Both the position numbers and the translations under genes were made by a program. Below the pieces are notes generated by a model. The model saw only the letters and a list, made by a program, of their open reading frames with translations, was not told where the DNA came from and searched no databases. Source: Branchiostoma floridae (lineage: Eukaryota; Chordata; Leptocardii; Amphioxiformes; Branchiostomatidae). Taken from it: a stretch of 64,000 nt of DNA. Shown here one piece after another: positions 54,001-64,000 of the stretch. The stretch is from NCBI RefSeq assembly GCF_000003815.2, contig NC_049997.1, positions 1,854,329 to 1,918,328 on the forward strand, read 5' to 3'. The first letter of the stretch is position 1; every line of letters begins with the position of its first letter.

Positions 54001-55147
54001 ATGTTACTGTTTTATGCCACCGGAGGGAATCTGCTTGGAGATTAATCCCATGCTTCTTTGGAACACACTACACAGGGGTACTCAGCCAGATGATCAGGGA
54101 AGCCAAAGTAAGCGGGGGTGATCTGACAGTGGTCTGGCTAGACTTGACCAATGCCTATGGTTCCCTCCCACTATCCGTCATCCAGGTGGCGTTAGACCAC
54201 TACCACATCCCGGCAAGAGGATGTAGACGACAAAGGGGATGGAGCTACTTTGGTGGCATCCAGAATTCGGAACCCATGTGGCAGAAGCTTGAAAAGGGCA
54301 TAGTAACGAGATGCAATATTTCTCCGATTTTCTTTATAGTGGAGATGAATCTCATTATAGAAGTAGCAGCTTGCAAAGCCAGGGGGCCACGAATGAAGTC
54401 TTGAGTAAAACAGACCCCTCTGAGGGGATCAAACTGACAACTACTTCGGGGAGGGATGGCGCCTCACGGCGGCATTCCCGGGGATTGCACTCGAGTGAGC
54501 GGTCTTGCACTGGTCCCAGGGTACCTTGCGCCGCCGGGAGAGCTTCGCAGGGGTCCTCCACCAAAAACACAACCAAAGCCACCTGGATGCCATCTGAGCT
54601 GGACCACATGGCAATATGGGTGAGAATGAAGCTCAAACCAAAGAAATCCAGATGTATGGTCATTACGAAATGAAAGGTTCAAGTTGAACAAGGTGAACAC
54701 ATTCCATCAATAGTGAGCAACCCAGTTAAGTGTTCGGGGAAGTGGTTTGACGACTCTCTAATGATAGGAGGAATGTAGTGCAGACAGTGGAGTGGCTTAG
54801 AAGAATAGAGAAGTCTGGTCTGTCTTGTGAGTTCACGGGTTACTTCAAAGGCTGCTGTGGTTTCTGACAGTATATGAGATACCGTTGACAAGTAGAGGAA
54901 ATTGACAAAAGATCAACAAGTACCTAAGAAAGGGGCTAGATGTTCTTCTAAGTTTCACAGTATTGGCATTCTACTCCAAAACAGGTCAGTTGCAGTTCCC
55001 GTTGTCATCAGCTGTGGGGGGATACAAGATAGCAAAGTGCAGGGTGGTTATGAAGACTCACAAGACAAGCAGATCAACCAGGCTGGGGGCACAATGAGGG
55101 CAGGGAGGAAGTTCAAGACCGACGCCTTAGTCTCACAGGCATGTTGA
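54001..55147 (+). pseudogene. Non-LTR reverse transcriptase relic
   Basis: Readable motifs across three frames: SQMIREAKVSGGDLTVVWLD, LTNAYGSLPLSVIQVALDHY (RT motif A region), WQKLEKGIVTRCNISPIFF (motif B), MNLIIEVAACKARGPR, then LDHMAIWVRMKLKPKKSRCM and near the end DSQDKQINQAGGTMRAGRKF. The (F/Y)ADD-type box between motif B and the LKPKKSR block is destroyed by rearrangement, and frameshifts are frequent. Known as a family from many marine invertebrate genomes, in my recollection. Clade not assigned. Confidence 0.8.
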
Positions 55148-56239
55148 AGGGATGTTGATCCTGTGGGATATAATGGACCGATCCCAATCGAACGTCATAT
55201 CGAACAAATAGAACCAGGTAGAACCACCTGTTCTATTTCGAACACCTCCGTCAAAAACAGCCCAGTGGGACAGAAATGGCCAAAGAAAAATTGCTATGCT
55301 ATTCTTTGCTGAAGACTACATCCGCCTAGTGTAGTTGTTTTGGGAGGCAGAACCACTGCATAGCATTACATTGTTGATGTGGTGAATGCATGTGAAGAGC
55401 AGGGTATGTATAAGACACAGGGCTCTATACTAGCAGACTTTGTAGAAGAGTCCTGTTAGCTGGCGTTTAGTACAAGCTTCTTCTCCACGAGTGCACGAGC
55501 TGCTTTTTCTCTTAATTTCTCTGGTGGGGAAGCCAGAAGGAAAGGGAGACGTTAGCCCTCAGATTCAGGAGCAAGTACGTAACTTACAAAGAGGGTCTGC
55601 ATGCTTTTTTTCTCCTTTAAGCATTATTGACCGTTAAATGTTGCCGACCCGCTTTAATCCAACGTTGACCATTATCCTTGAAGCGTTATTGGTCGTTTTA
55701 ATTCAACATTAATTGTTATTTGTTCTCCCGAATTCACCGTCAAGCGTTACCGAGAAATTCTTCTTAACAAGTTATACCCACGAAGTCAAATGCCAGATAG
55801 AGGCGCTGAAAATGCAGGAAATGCCGTTTGAAAGAGTTCAGATTCCAGGACTGGACATGGTAAAAATATGTTGCGGAAGCGTCGTCCCCAAAAAACTTTT
55901 CACTCATGCAGATTTCAGTGTCACTGTCACATTTAGCTTAGTTTCAGGCAAAATGCACTCCTCGAATGCAGAAAATGAGGTTTCTCCGTTGGCCCTCACG
56001 ACGACATGGCGAAAATATGCTGGGGCGTGGGCCATTGCCTATAAAACCCTTTCTTTCTAGTAAAATGTCATTACAGGTTTGCGATAGCAGAACCTGTATT
56101 GTTTTCGTTGCCTTTTTTTTCTTTGCCGTCCATGGGCGCCGCCATATTGTCTCAAGGGAGTGATGTGTTTCGTCCCGAGGGAATGTTGATGGGAAGTGGT
56201 GTCGTCATTTTGACGTGTTAATGATGACGTAGCTTGTTT
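55148..56239. other. 3' flanking sequence, no gene recognised
   Basis: A + strand open stretch at 55713-56060 has no recognisable motif. A short ccatgggcgccgccatattg patch near 56130 looks promoter- or 5'-UTR-like but is isolated. Confidence 0.45.
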
Positions 56240-56700
56240 TGAGCTTGTTGTTGTCGAAAAATATACAGGGACGACAGCCGCACAACAATGAATGATTAGT
56301 CTTTTTAAGGTAGAATGGAGATTTTGCATGAAAACGTGGTCTTGTGGGAAACAGTGAGAAGGCAAGAGCCACAAGCATGAAGGATTGTGATGTATGAAGC
56401 GATTTTATGGAATGGTTTGTAAGTATGATCTTGTGTTCTTGTCGGAAACAGTGGGACGGTAAGAGCCACAAGCATGAAGGATTAGTTGTATGAAGTGATT
56501 TGCCGGGATGGCTAGAAAATGTGATCTTGTGCTCTTGTCGGAAACAATGGGACAGCAAGAGCCACAAGCATGAAGGGTTAGTTTATCATTACTAGTAACT
56601 TGTAAGAAGTGATTGGATGGGATGGTGTGTAAATATGGTCTTGTCGGAAACATTGGGACGGCAAGAGCCACAAGTATGAATGATAAGTTTCTTATAAAGT
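56240..56700 (+). repeat. ~110-bp tandem repeat, about four diverged units
   Basis: Each unit carries ttgtcggaaaca, gtgggacggtaagagccaca and agcatgaaggatt. It ends in three copies of a 19-bp subrepeat agtttcttataaagtataa (56688-56745). Confidence 0.85.
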
Positions 56701-57342
56701 ATAAAGTTTCTTATAAAGTATAAAGTTTCTTATAAAGTATAAAGTGATTCGATGCTATGGCATTGATCATGAAATGTGAGCATGAGAGATCAGTTGTTGC
56801 GGACTTGTCGTAAAATATAAGGACGACAGCCGGCAAACGATGGATGATCGGTCTGTTTAGGACGGGATGGTGATTTTGTATGCGATTTTGAGGTGTAATC
56901 GATGACCTGGAATGTTATCAACTTATTTTTTGCGGACATGTCGCAACTTTATAGGGACGACAGCCGCACAACAATGAATGATGTATGATGTACACAGGTT
57001 CCATTAGATGCCGATTTGAAGATCAGCACATTAAGGATAAAGAAATGACGCAGAGACAGGGATTCCGTACACCAGCTGGGTACGGGAGACTTTTAACCAT
57101 ACGCCGCAGAATGAAAGTGGCTTCATAATAATGCTACCTTACTTTGGCCTCTATTTTCTTCCCTGAACTGAGCTCCCTTACCTTAGAAATCTATTGTCTT
57201 TACATTCTGTCTTACTACTAGTAGATAACTGTCTGCTCACACAACACAACATTGTCATTGGTGACTACATCTCACTGTACAGTTCACTTAATCAAGCGAA
57301 AAAGAACAGTAATCAATAAGGTTAACAATCAAGGCACAATAA

Positions 57343-57541
57343 TTAAGGGTTAATGACCCGACCCGAGGTGTATATGGTGTCATAACGCCTGGTCCATTGC
57401 TATAACCACCGAATAAAACTTTTATTTATTTTTTATTGTCTTTTATGAGGTGGTTATAGCAAAGGACCAGGCGTTATGACACCATATATACCGAGGGACA
57501 GGCGGGTCATTAACCCTATTATCATATAGCCTACCCACACT
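57343..57541. mobile_element. Foldback MITE, copy 2
   Basis: Partner of 44766-44945, with a different loop (an AT-rich ttttatttattttt). The arms are more intact: agggttaatgaccc faces gggtcattaaccct. Confidence 0.85.
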
Positions 57542-57802
57542 GACCCATTTAAGAGTAGAGTAGAGTAGAGTAGAGTTTCCGGTTGAGTAGGAGCGACAAA
57601 TTCCTTTATAAAACATACATCTTTTATTCAGTACATAAATTTGAACAGTGAATTTGAACAACATAATACCTGTACGTGAAATGTATTTCTGTTCCAAGGC
57701 TTGAAATAAGAACAAAGTCGATTCATTATGTTACAAACTGTTGCACGCTCCGTATTTCTCGACTCGCCCATTCTCCAGTTTGTCGTTCGTTCGTATCAGG
57801 CG

Positions 57803-57913
57803 CTAAATCTCTGCCGGCTTTCCTGAGGCATTCCGGGATCCCTGTGCTTCACAGCTCTTGAGAATCTCGTTCACTACGAACTCAGACACGTCTTCTCCGA
57901 AGAAAGGTAGCAT
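57803..57913 (-). CDS. Unrecognised 36-codon ORF (possible 5' exon)
   Basis: Reverse-strand ATG to TAG reading MLPFFGEDVSEFVVNEILKS then CEAQGSRNASGKPAEI. The composition is like a real protein N-terminus, with an acidic amphipathic start, but there is no homologue I recognise and no clear GT donor inside. An upstream ATG at about 57932 in another frame closes after 15 codons. Function unknown. Confidence 0.2.
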   Translation of the reverse strand: MLPFFGEDVSEFVVNEILKSCEAQGSRNASGKPAEI

Positions 57914-58129
57914 TTTGGTCCTCCAGCGCCATGACCGCTACTCAATGGCGGACCGTGGTGTTATTGTCGTCTGAACTTGAATGGGCGGGGGTGCAAATAA
58001 TTTTATTTTCCATTTGTAGTTTAAATTGGACATGACTTGAAATAGATTTTATTGTCTTAGATATTATAGGTAATTCAATGTTGTTTTAAGACGGCAAATG
58101 TTTTCTTTGAACAAAGAAACTCGCACTAC

Positions 58130-58380
58130 CGATGTTAATAGAGGGAGCCATCCCCCTGCCATGCCTGTACTTATTCCCCTATCTTGGCAGATGGACGATT
58201 CCTGGATATCTCATTCTGATTGGCCAGCGTCCTGTTTGTCTGTCCTTCTGATTGGTTTAAACTTTCAAAAGTCATTAATGCACATGTGAATAATCAAAAA
58301 TTTAATGCACGGCTGTTACGGCGTCATAACCAGCATGAAATGGGGCCTTCTGATTGGCCCACGTCCCCTGGATATCAACA
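58130..58380 (+). repeat. Dispersed repeat (copy 2)
   Basis: Shares ctgttacggcgtcataacca and ccttctgattggccca with 45381-45430 and has three attgg/ccaat-type blocks. Lies in the 3' flank of the channel gene. Confidence 0.6.
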
Positions 58381-59028
58381 GAGTAATTACAAACATTCCA
58401 AGGTAGTGTCGGGATGCACTGTAAAGTTGTATATCTCCTTACAAGTATATGACGGATTCAAATCTTACTACAGCTTTCATAAACAATGATTGTACAACAC
58501 ATTACTTGTATGTGGACTATTACATTTGCATATCTACCTCGAATCGACTTGAACCGTACGCGTGGTCGGCAAGGTTAATTACCTTTGTTGTATGTTCTTT
58601 GATGTACATATAAGATTAGTAATATGTCTTCTATGTTTTAAGTATTTGTGTAAGTCAAATAACATAGACAACGTGTACACATTCCCCTTTCCGACGCTGC
58701 TGGCCACAGCACGGCGGATGATAGATGGGTCCATAAGTGCAATTAATCAGGCTAGTGTACGCCTGTCCATAATTGACGTCAGGTTTCTCTGGTTGTAGCA
58801 GCGCAATCGCTTGTCAGCATGCAGCTTTGCTCTCGGCCTGGTATTCGTCTTCGGGCGACGCTGTTCCGGGTGTATCGCTGTACCTCGGCACCGTTGTTGC
58901 AAGGCACTAACGTCTAACGTAACACACACAGAAAAGACGTCAGACCTTTTTTTTCGCCAAAAAGACAAAATTGTGGAATTTTTCAAAAATAGAATTATGA
59001 CGTTTGTTCACCACGTGGGACAAACAGC

Positions 59029-59690
59029 ATTTGGTATCATAAGCAGACCTTCAAGCCATACTTAACGCCAGAGGAGACCACATCTTTATGAACGCAAAAT
59101 CGACTTAATTTGTGGAAAAAACAGTTGAGATCACGATCCAGTAGAATTACCAATTGTCCTAGGAGAGATCGCGATCGCAGTTGGTCCTAGGGCAGGCTGC
59201 GATCGGGATCTGTCCTAGGACCATCGGTGATTCTTCTAGTACAGATTGTGATCGAGATCTGTCCTAGGACCAACTCCGATCCAATCTCAAATGATGCTAA
59301 GATATAGGAAACAGCAACACTTTTTTTGGTAAACCATAATTTTATTTTAGTATTAATGCAAACCTACTAAGTTATTACACTCCAGACTACTTGTGTCACT
59401 TCTACAATGTTAACTTCACTCAAGACTACCACACTGGAGTCACTTCTTTGACTTTACTCAAGGCACACTTTAGCATATAGTATCACTGACAATTTCACGT
59501 CAGTATGTTTTTTTGATAAAGTAATTTCTGATAAAGTAGTGGCAAAAATCTTATAATATGTGAAAGACACCAACAGGTGATCAAACAATGTGTCAGTATG
59601 CAATTTTTGAGGTGTTAAAATTAAGATATTACAGCTTTACACCAATCAGTACAGTTCACTAGTCAGACATGTACTGAATCATTCCACAGC
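59029..59690 (+). repeat. Left arm of the foldback structure
   Basis: Holds the palindromic module with repeated gtcctagga and gatcgcgatc/gatcccgatc blocks (59150-59290), then a unique AT-rich stretch of about 400 bp. Confidence 0.92.
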
Positions 59691-60084
59691 TTTGGAAGAA
59701 CAATAACAACTGTAAAGTCTTCAAACATGTGTCAAAAGCAGGGTTTCAAGATATTATTCACAATTTCACACCTATTATCTGACCATATCTTAGCATCATT
59801 TGAGATTGGATCGGAGTTGGTCCTAGGGCAGATCCCGATCGCAATCTGTACTAAATTTAGAAGAATCGCCGATTGTCCTAGGACAGATCTCTATCGCAGC
59901 CTGCCCTAGGACCATCCGATTCGACTGTGACATATATATACGGACTGTGTTGAACACGTGCCTTCATGTTGGGGTTTCATCTTTAGTAGACAGTTTAGTT
60001 CGTAATATAAGATGATTAAGACTGTTTGAACTTCTTTGATAATGCTGCGGGCTTTTAAAAAGGAAAGGCAATTGGACAGCATAT

Positions 60085-60180
60085 ACATAGATGTATATGT
60101 AGATATAGATATAGATATAGATGTATATAGATAAATAGATAGATTTATTTATCTATTTATTTATTTCTGTTTATCTATCA
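60085..60180. repeat. (TATAGA)n / (TTTA)n microsatellite
   Basis: Runs of gatatagatatagat followed by tttatttatctattt. Simple repeat in the foldback loop. Confidence 0.9.
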
Positions 60181-60289
60181 TCTTTACCCAGGGTTGTCCA
60201 ACTCAGTGCTATTACAGTGGAGCCCTGCGTTACATAAATTGAAATTAAACATATACATACCAAGCATAAGCAAACATAAAATTGATAAC

Positions 60290-61330
60290 AACTAGAATTC
60301 GGCAACTTCATACCTCCATGAAATATTAAGAGCTTTAAAATTTGTAAATATTATGCAAATGACTTTGATTTTACATAATTTATGCACGGTGATGTTCATC
60401 ATTGACTAACGTACACATGTCACAAGTATGAAATTCCTATTATTAGTCATTAAGCGTATTTGCAACTTTTGTATATATTATGCAAATCAGTTCTTCGTTT
60501 GCATATTTGGCATCTGCTTATATTTCACCTATCATAACTCACATATGTTACATTTACTGAAGTCCAGTTATTGAAAACAATGGAATTATACAATTTCCTC
60601 ATTAATTATGCAAATTAAGTCATCATTTGCATAAAATGTTTATCATTATGAACATCTTTGCCTAAGCTACCTACATGCTTAACATTATGGCAATCTGTCA
60701 TTCCTTTCTGCAGTTATCCTCTTTGGAATGTCTTGACAAAAACGCCCCTGCAGTTCCAAAATTAGATGTTAGGGGACTGAAACTTACCTCACTTTGTCTT
60801 GATGCTAAAATCTATCTAGCAGTCAAATATCAAAATCATATCACGTCCGGGACAACAGATGCATTGAGAAAACTGCTATGATAGAATATTCTCATTAATT
60901 ATTGAAATGTAGTCCTATTTCGCATAATTAGTAGTTTTTCTTATACAACATTGTCTAGGGTACCTACATACCAAAAATCATGAAAATCCGTTGTTCCCTT
61001 TTTGAGTTATCTTCTTCAGAAGTTTTTGACAAAAATGCCAACTAATTATGTCACTTCTTCCTGAGCACAAGAGCTATCTAACACCCCAAAATCGTGACCA
61101 TAGCGTGTTCAGAACACGAGATAGCAAAACCGGAAGTTGCGCTGCAGTACCAAGGAAAGCCGCTAGAGGACCCAAAATCTAATCATTTCCAGCTTTTATC
61201 ACACCCTACGAACACACCAAGTATGAAACCAATCCACCCAACCGTTCTTGAGTTATCTTGTTTACACAGATACACAGACACACAGACAAACGCAGGGTAA
61301 AATATAACCTCCATGACATTTCATGAAGGT
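60290..61330 (-). repeat. Dispersed repeat family A, long copy inside the foldback loop
   Basis: The second half matches 1-545 closely. Three attatgcaaat/tatgcaaat blocks lie at about 60352, 60478 and 60608. Ends with the terminal palindrome cctccatgacatttcatgaa. Confidence 0.8.
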
Positions 61331-61750
61331 AAAAATGAGATTAATGAATAATAGCAATGAGACGATGTAAACAACAATACAATAACAAATAAATGCTGCT
61401 AGTGATGACGATATCGATACAAATCCTGAATGAAATATAGTGGTACGAAACTAATGAAAACAATAATAATAATAACAAAGTAACTACTATCAAGTCGTCA
61501 GTTTCACCGAATGGTCAGAAGGCAGGCTAGCCAAGCGTTGCATTTGGTTTTAAAGGACGTGCAAGTCTTTAGAGATGGTGGAAGACTGTTCTATGCGGTA
61601 ATACCTCTATAAGAAAACTTGCGCTTAACACATTCCAAACGTACAAGCGGTAGTTTCAGGGATAGATTCTGACTGTGCCGGGTGGGATAGCTGTGAGAGT
61701 CAGAAGTCCTTAGAAAACTATTGATGTATGCAGGAAGTTCATTGCTAACT

Positions 61751-62416
61751 GCTGTGGAATGATTCAGTACATGTCTGACTAGTGAACTGTACTGATTGGT
61801 GTAAAGCTGTAATATCTTAATTTTAACACCTCAAAAATTGCATACTGACACATTGTTTGATCACCTGTTGGTGTCTTTCACATATTATAAGATTTTTGCC
61901 ACTACTTTATCAGAAATTACTTTATCAAAAAAACATACTGACGTGAAATTGTCAGTGATACTATATGCTAAAGTGTGCCTTGAGTAAAGTCAAAGAAGTG
62001 ACTCCAGTGTGGTAGTCTTGAGTGAAGTTAACATTGTAGAAGTGACACAAGTAGTCTGGAGTGTAATAACTTAGTAGGTTTGCATTAATACTAAAATAAA
62101 ATTATGGTTTACCAAAAAAAGTGTTGCTGTTTCCTATATCTTAGCATCATTTGAGATTGGATCGGAGTTGGTCCTAGGACAGATCTCGATCACAATCTGT
62201 ACTAGTTAGAAGAATCGCCGATGGTCCTAGGACAGATCCCGATCGCAGCCTGCCCTAGGACCAACTACGATCGCGATCTCTCCTAGGACAATTGGTAATT
62301 CTACTGGATCGTGATCTCAACTGTTTTTTCCACAAATTAAGTCGATTTTGCGTTCATAAAGATGTGGTCTCCTCTGGCGTTAAGTATGGCTTGAAGGTCT
62401 GCTTATGATACCAAAT
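61751..62416 (-). repeat. Right arm of the foldback structure
   Basis: Inverted copy of 59029-59690, including the cctagg/gatc module at 62160-62300. Only scattered base differences are visible by eye. Confidence 0.92.
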
Positions 62417-62439
62417 CAACAAATGAACGGAAACCGGAG

Positions 62440-62765
62440 CCTGCAGTTAAAAAAAAGTGGCTATGGGGCCAAACTCACAGCACTCACTCTCTGCCCCAAG
62501 GGCTATCTACCACTCAAACATTACAACCACAGTATGTCCAGAACATGAGATATCAAAAATTGAGGTTCTGCTGCAGTACCTTAGGAAGCCGCTGGGGGGC
62601 CATTATCGAACTTGACCTTCGTTTTCCCGACCCCTACCCACATACCAAATATCATCAGGATCCATCCAAGGCTTCTCTAGTTATGCTGTTAACAGACAGA
62701 CAGACAGACAGACAGACAGACTCACACGCCTAAAACATAACCTTGCCATTCTGGCAAAGGTAAAA
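62440..62765 (-). repeat. Dispersed repeat family A, end fragment
   Basis: Reverse-orientation equivalent of 7800-8090: a (cagaca)n tract, ctcacacgcctaaaacataa and the terminal ccttgccattctggcaaagg palindrome. Confidence 0.8.
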
Positions 62766-62927
62766 AAGGTCGGGTGCTTAAGGGGTATACGTAAAGCTAG
62801 TGACAACTTCCAAACTGGTGCCAGAAAGAGTTGTTGACAGTTGCTCTGTACTTGACTGCAGCCTACGCGCTGTTCCGAAGAGTATTGCTGTACATTTAGT
62901 AACATTGAGTGTCGATTCATTTGTGTG

Positions 62928-64000
62928 TTACCATGTCGCGATATTGTGAAGGTCGGCATTAAGAGCATTGTTCACATCACTAACTGTTTTAGATGCATAG
63001 AAAAGTGCAGTGTCATCAGCATATAACACAACATGTTCGTGTGATATGTAATCAGGCAAGTCATTAATGTACCGTATAAACAAAAGTGGCCCGAGAACCG
63101 AGCCTTGGGGGACACCAACAGTGACTTCAAGAAAGTTACTCTGGACTCCGTTTACGACAGAAGTCTGATATCGGCCTGTCAGATATGAACAGAACCATGT
63201 CAGTTCCTTATCTTGTACCCCATACATTCTTAGCTTAAGTAGGAGGATGTTACGGCATGCCGTATCAAAGGCTTTCTTGACATATGACAGATTTTCAATG
63301 ATGGAGTCAGTAACATGAACCAGGGTTGTAGTGGTTGAGTGTCGGGGCCTAAAACCAGACTGAAAACCGTTGAGTATTTTGTGGTACTTGCAGTAAGTGC
63401 ATACTTGTGTATGTATGGCTTTCTCAAAAATTTTCATGAAGGTCGGTAGGACTGAAATTGGTCTGTAGTTGCTACAACTGGTTTTGTCCCCATCTTTAAA
63501 CAAAGGTGTAACCTCAGCTCTCTTCCAGTCCTTTGGAACTTCGCCTGTCGATAGGTATAAGTTGTAAATGTGAGTGAAAGGTCCTGCTATGACTGGGGCA
63601 GCATGTCGAATGAGCCTACTGCTCATTCCATCCAGACCAGTGCTTTTTCCCAAAGAAATGCTCATGAGCTACTTGTATGTGAACTCAGTGGAGATGTTTG
63701 TGAATTTAAAAGAAAACTGTGCCGGTCCTAAGACTGCTTTGTACGCACCAGTGAACGCTGCAGCAAGTTGAGAGCCAATTGAAATAAAGTTGGTATTAAA
63801 TCTGTTCGCAGTACTTATTTCTTGTTGTAATAGGGACATTAACAGGTTGTTGGGCTTGACGCGGCAAGAATGTTTTTAATGTGGCCCAGAGACTTTTACT
63901 GTCTTTCCCTTTAGTCTCGATTTCGTTACAGTCGTACTGTTTTGTTGTTCAAATATCGTGCCATGTTGTTACACTTATTTCGTAATTTCTTAGCTGTTTC
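62928..64000 (-). pseudogene. Non-LTR retrotransposon relic, reverse transcriptase (runs off window)
   Basis: Reverse-strand frame reads KSTGLDGMSSRLIRHAAPVI, WKRAEVTPLFKDGDKTSCSN, YRPISVLPTFMKIFEKAIHT, FRPRHSTTTTLVHVTDSIIE, VPQGSVLGPLLF and the catalytic YADDT box. The element reads right to left and continues past 64000 (a weak YDCNEIETKGKDSKSLWATL linker near 63900). An in-frame TAG (63669-63671) precedes the main ORF, a frameshift lies near 63935, and the motif A catalytic segment is shortened to SYVKKAFD. Jockey/CR1-like by motif style. Dead copy. Confidence 0.88.

Larger units (their letters stand above)
59029..62416. mobile_element. Foldback structure with ~660-bp inverted arms
   Basis: The left arm 59029-59690 and right arm 61751-62416 are nearly identical reverse complements from atttggtatcataagcagac inward to ccacagc. 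The loop (about 2 kb) contains a third partial copy of the arm's inner module (59797-59930), a (tatag)n microsatellite and a family A repeat. There is no transposase ORF. Either a long-TIR (Foldback-like) transposon or two inverted insertions of one element. Confidence 0.9.

Noticed and set aside
53139-54404. A 421-codon open frame on the + strand
   Set aside because: Most of it is translated N. Only the part after 54001 is real, and that is a retrotransposon relic.
55713-56060. 115-codon + strand ORF downstream of the channel
   Set aside because: No recognisable motif, no splice signals and repetitive sequence nearby.

Overview
The window is animal nuclear DNA dominated by one large, intron-rich gene on the + strand: a voltage-gated sodium channel (Nav1 type) alpha subunit. 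I recover 29 coding exons between 4295 and 52042. They join in phase, apart from one uncertain acceptor, to about 1,792 codons covering all four six-helix domains, with pore residues D-E-K-A, an LFMT inactivation gate, an EF-hand-like region and an IQ-like C-terminus. Only the N-terminal coding exon, which would precede the TFIV motif, is missing. It should lie upstream of base 1. The chordate-like exon structure, including an AT-AC intron just before IS1, together with dense short repeats, MITEs and non-LTR retrotransposons, suggests an invertebrate chordate. Amphioxus (Branchiostoma) is my best guess, by inference only.

Layout. 1-4294: intron or upstream sequence with dispersed repeats and a foldback element. 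4295-18725: domain I exons. One of these introns is filled by a roughly 3.9 kb minisatellite that begins exactly at the exon's splice donor and repeats that donor. 22180-23681: I-II linker. 26295-28049: domain II. 29371-33077: II-III linker, running into IIIS1. 33317-41196: domain III. 42475-42587: inactivation-gate linker. 47666-49907: domain IV. 51410-52042: C-terminus and stop, followed by a 3' UTR with two candidate poly(A) signals. 53190-54000: assembly gap. 54001-55147: decayed reverse transcriptase. 55148-59028: tandem repeats and a MITE. 59029-62416: a foldback structure with arms of about 660 bp. 62417-64000: a dispersed repeat and a reverse-strand non-LTR retrotransposon relic.

The introns hold a remnant of an RTE-like non-LTR element, a mariner-type element with an internal deletion, a TTAA-flanked piggyBac-like MITE, two tRNA-derived SINE copies and several foldback MITEs. 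No complete second protein-coding gene is supported. The most unusual signals are the array of splice-donor copies in the domain I pore intron, the U12-type AT-AC intron, and the pore substitutions at known tetrodotoxin-contact positions.
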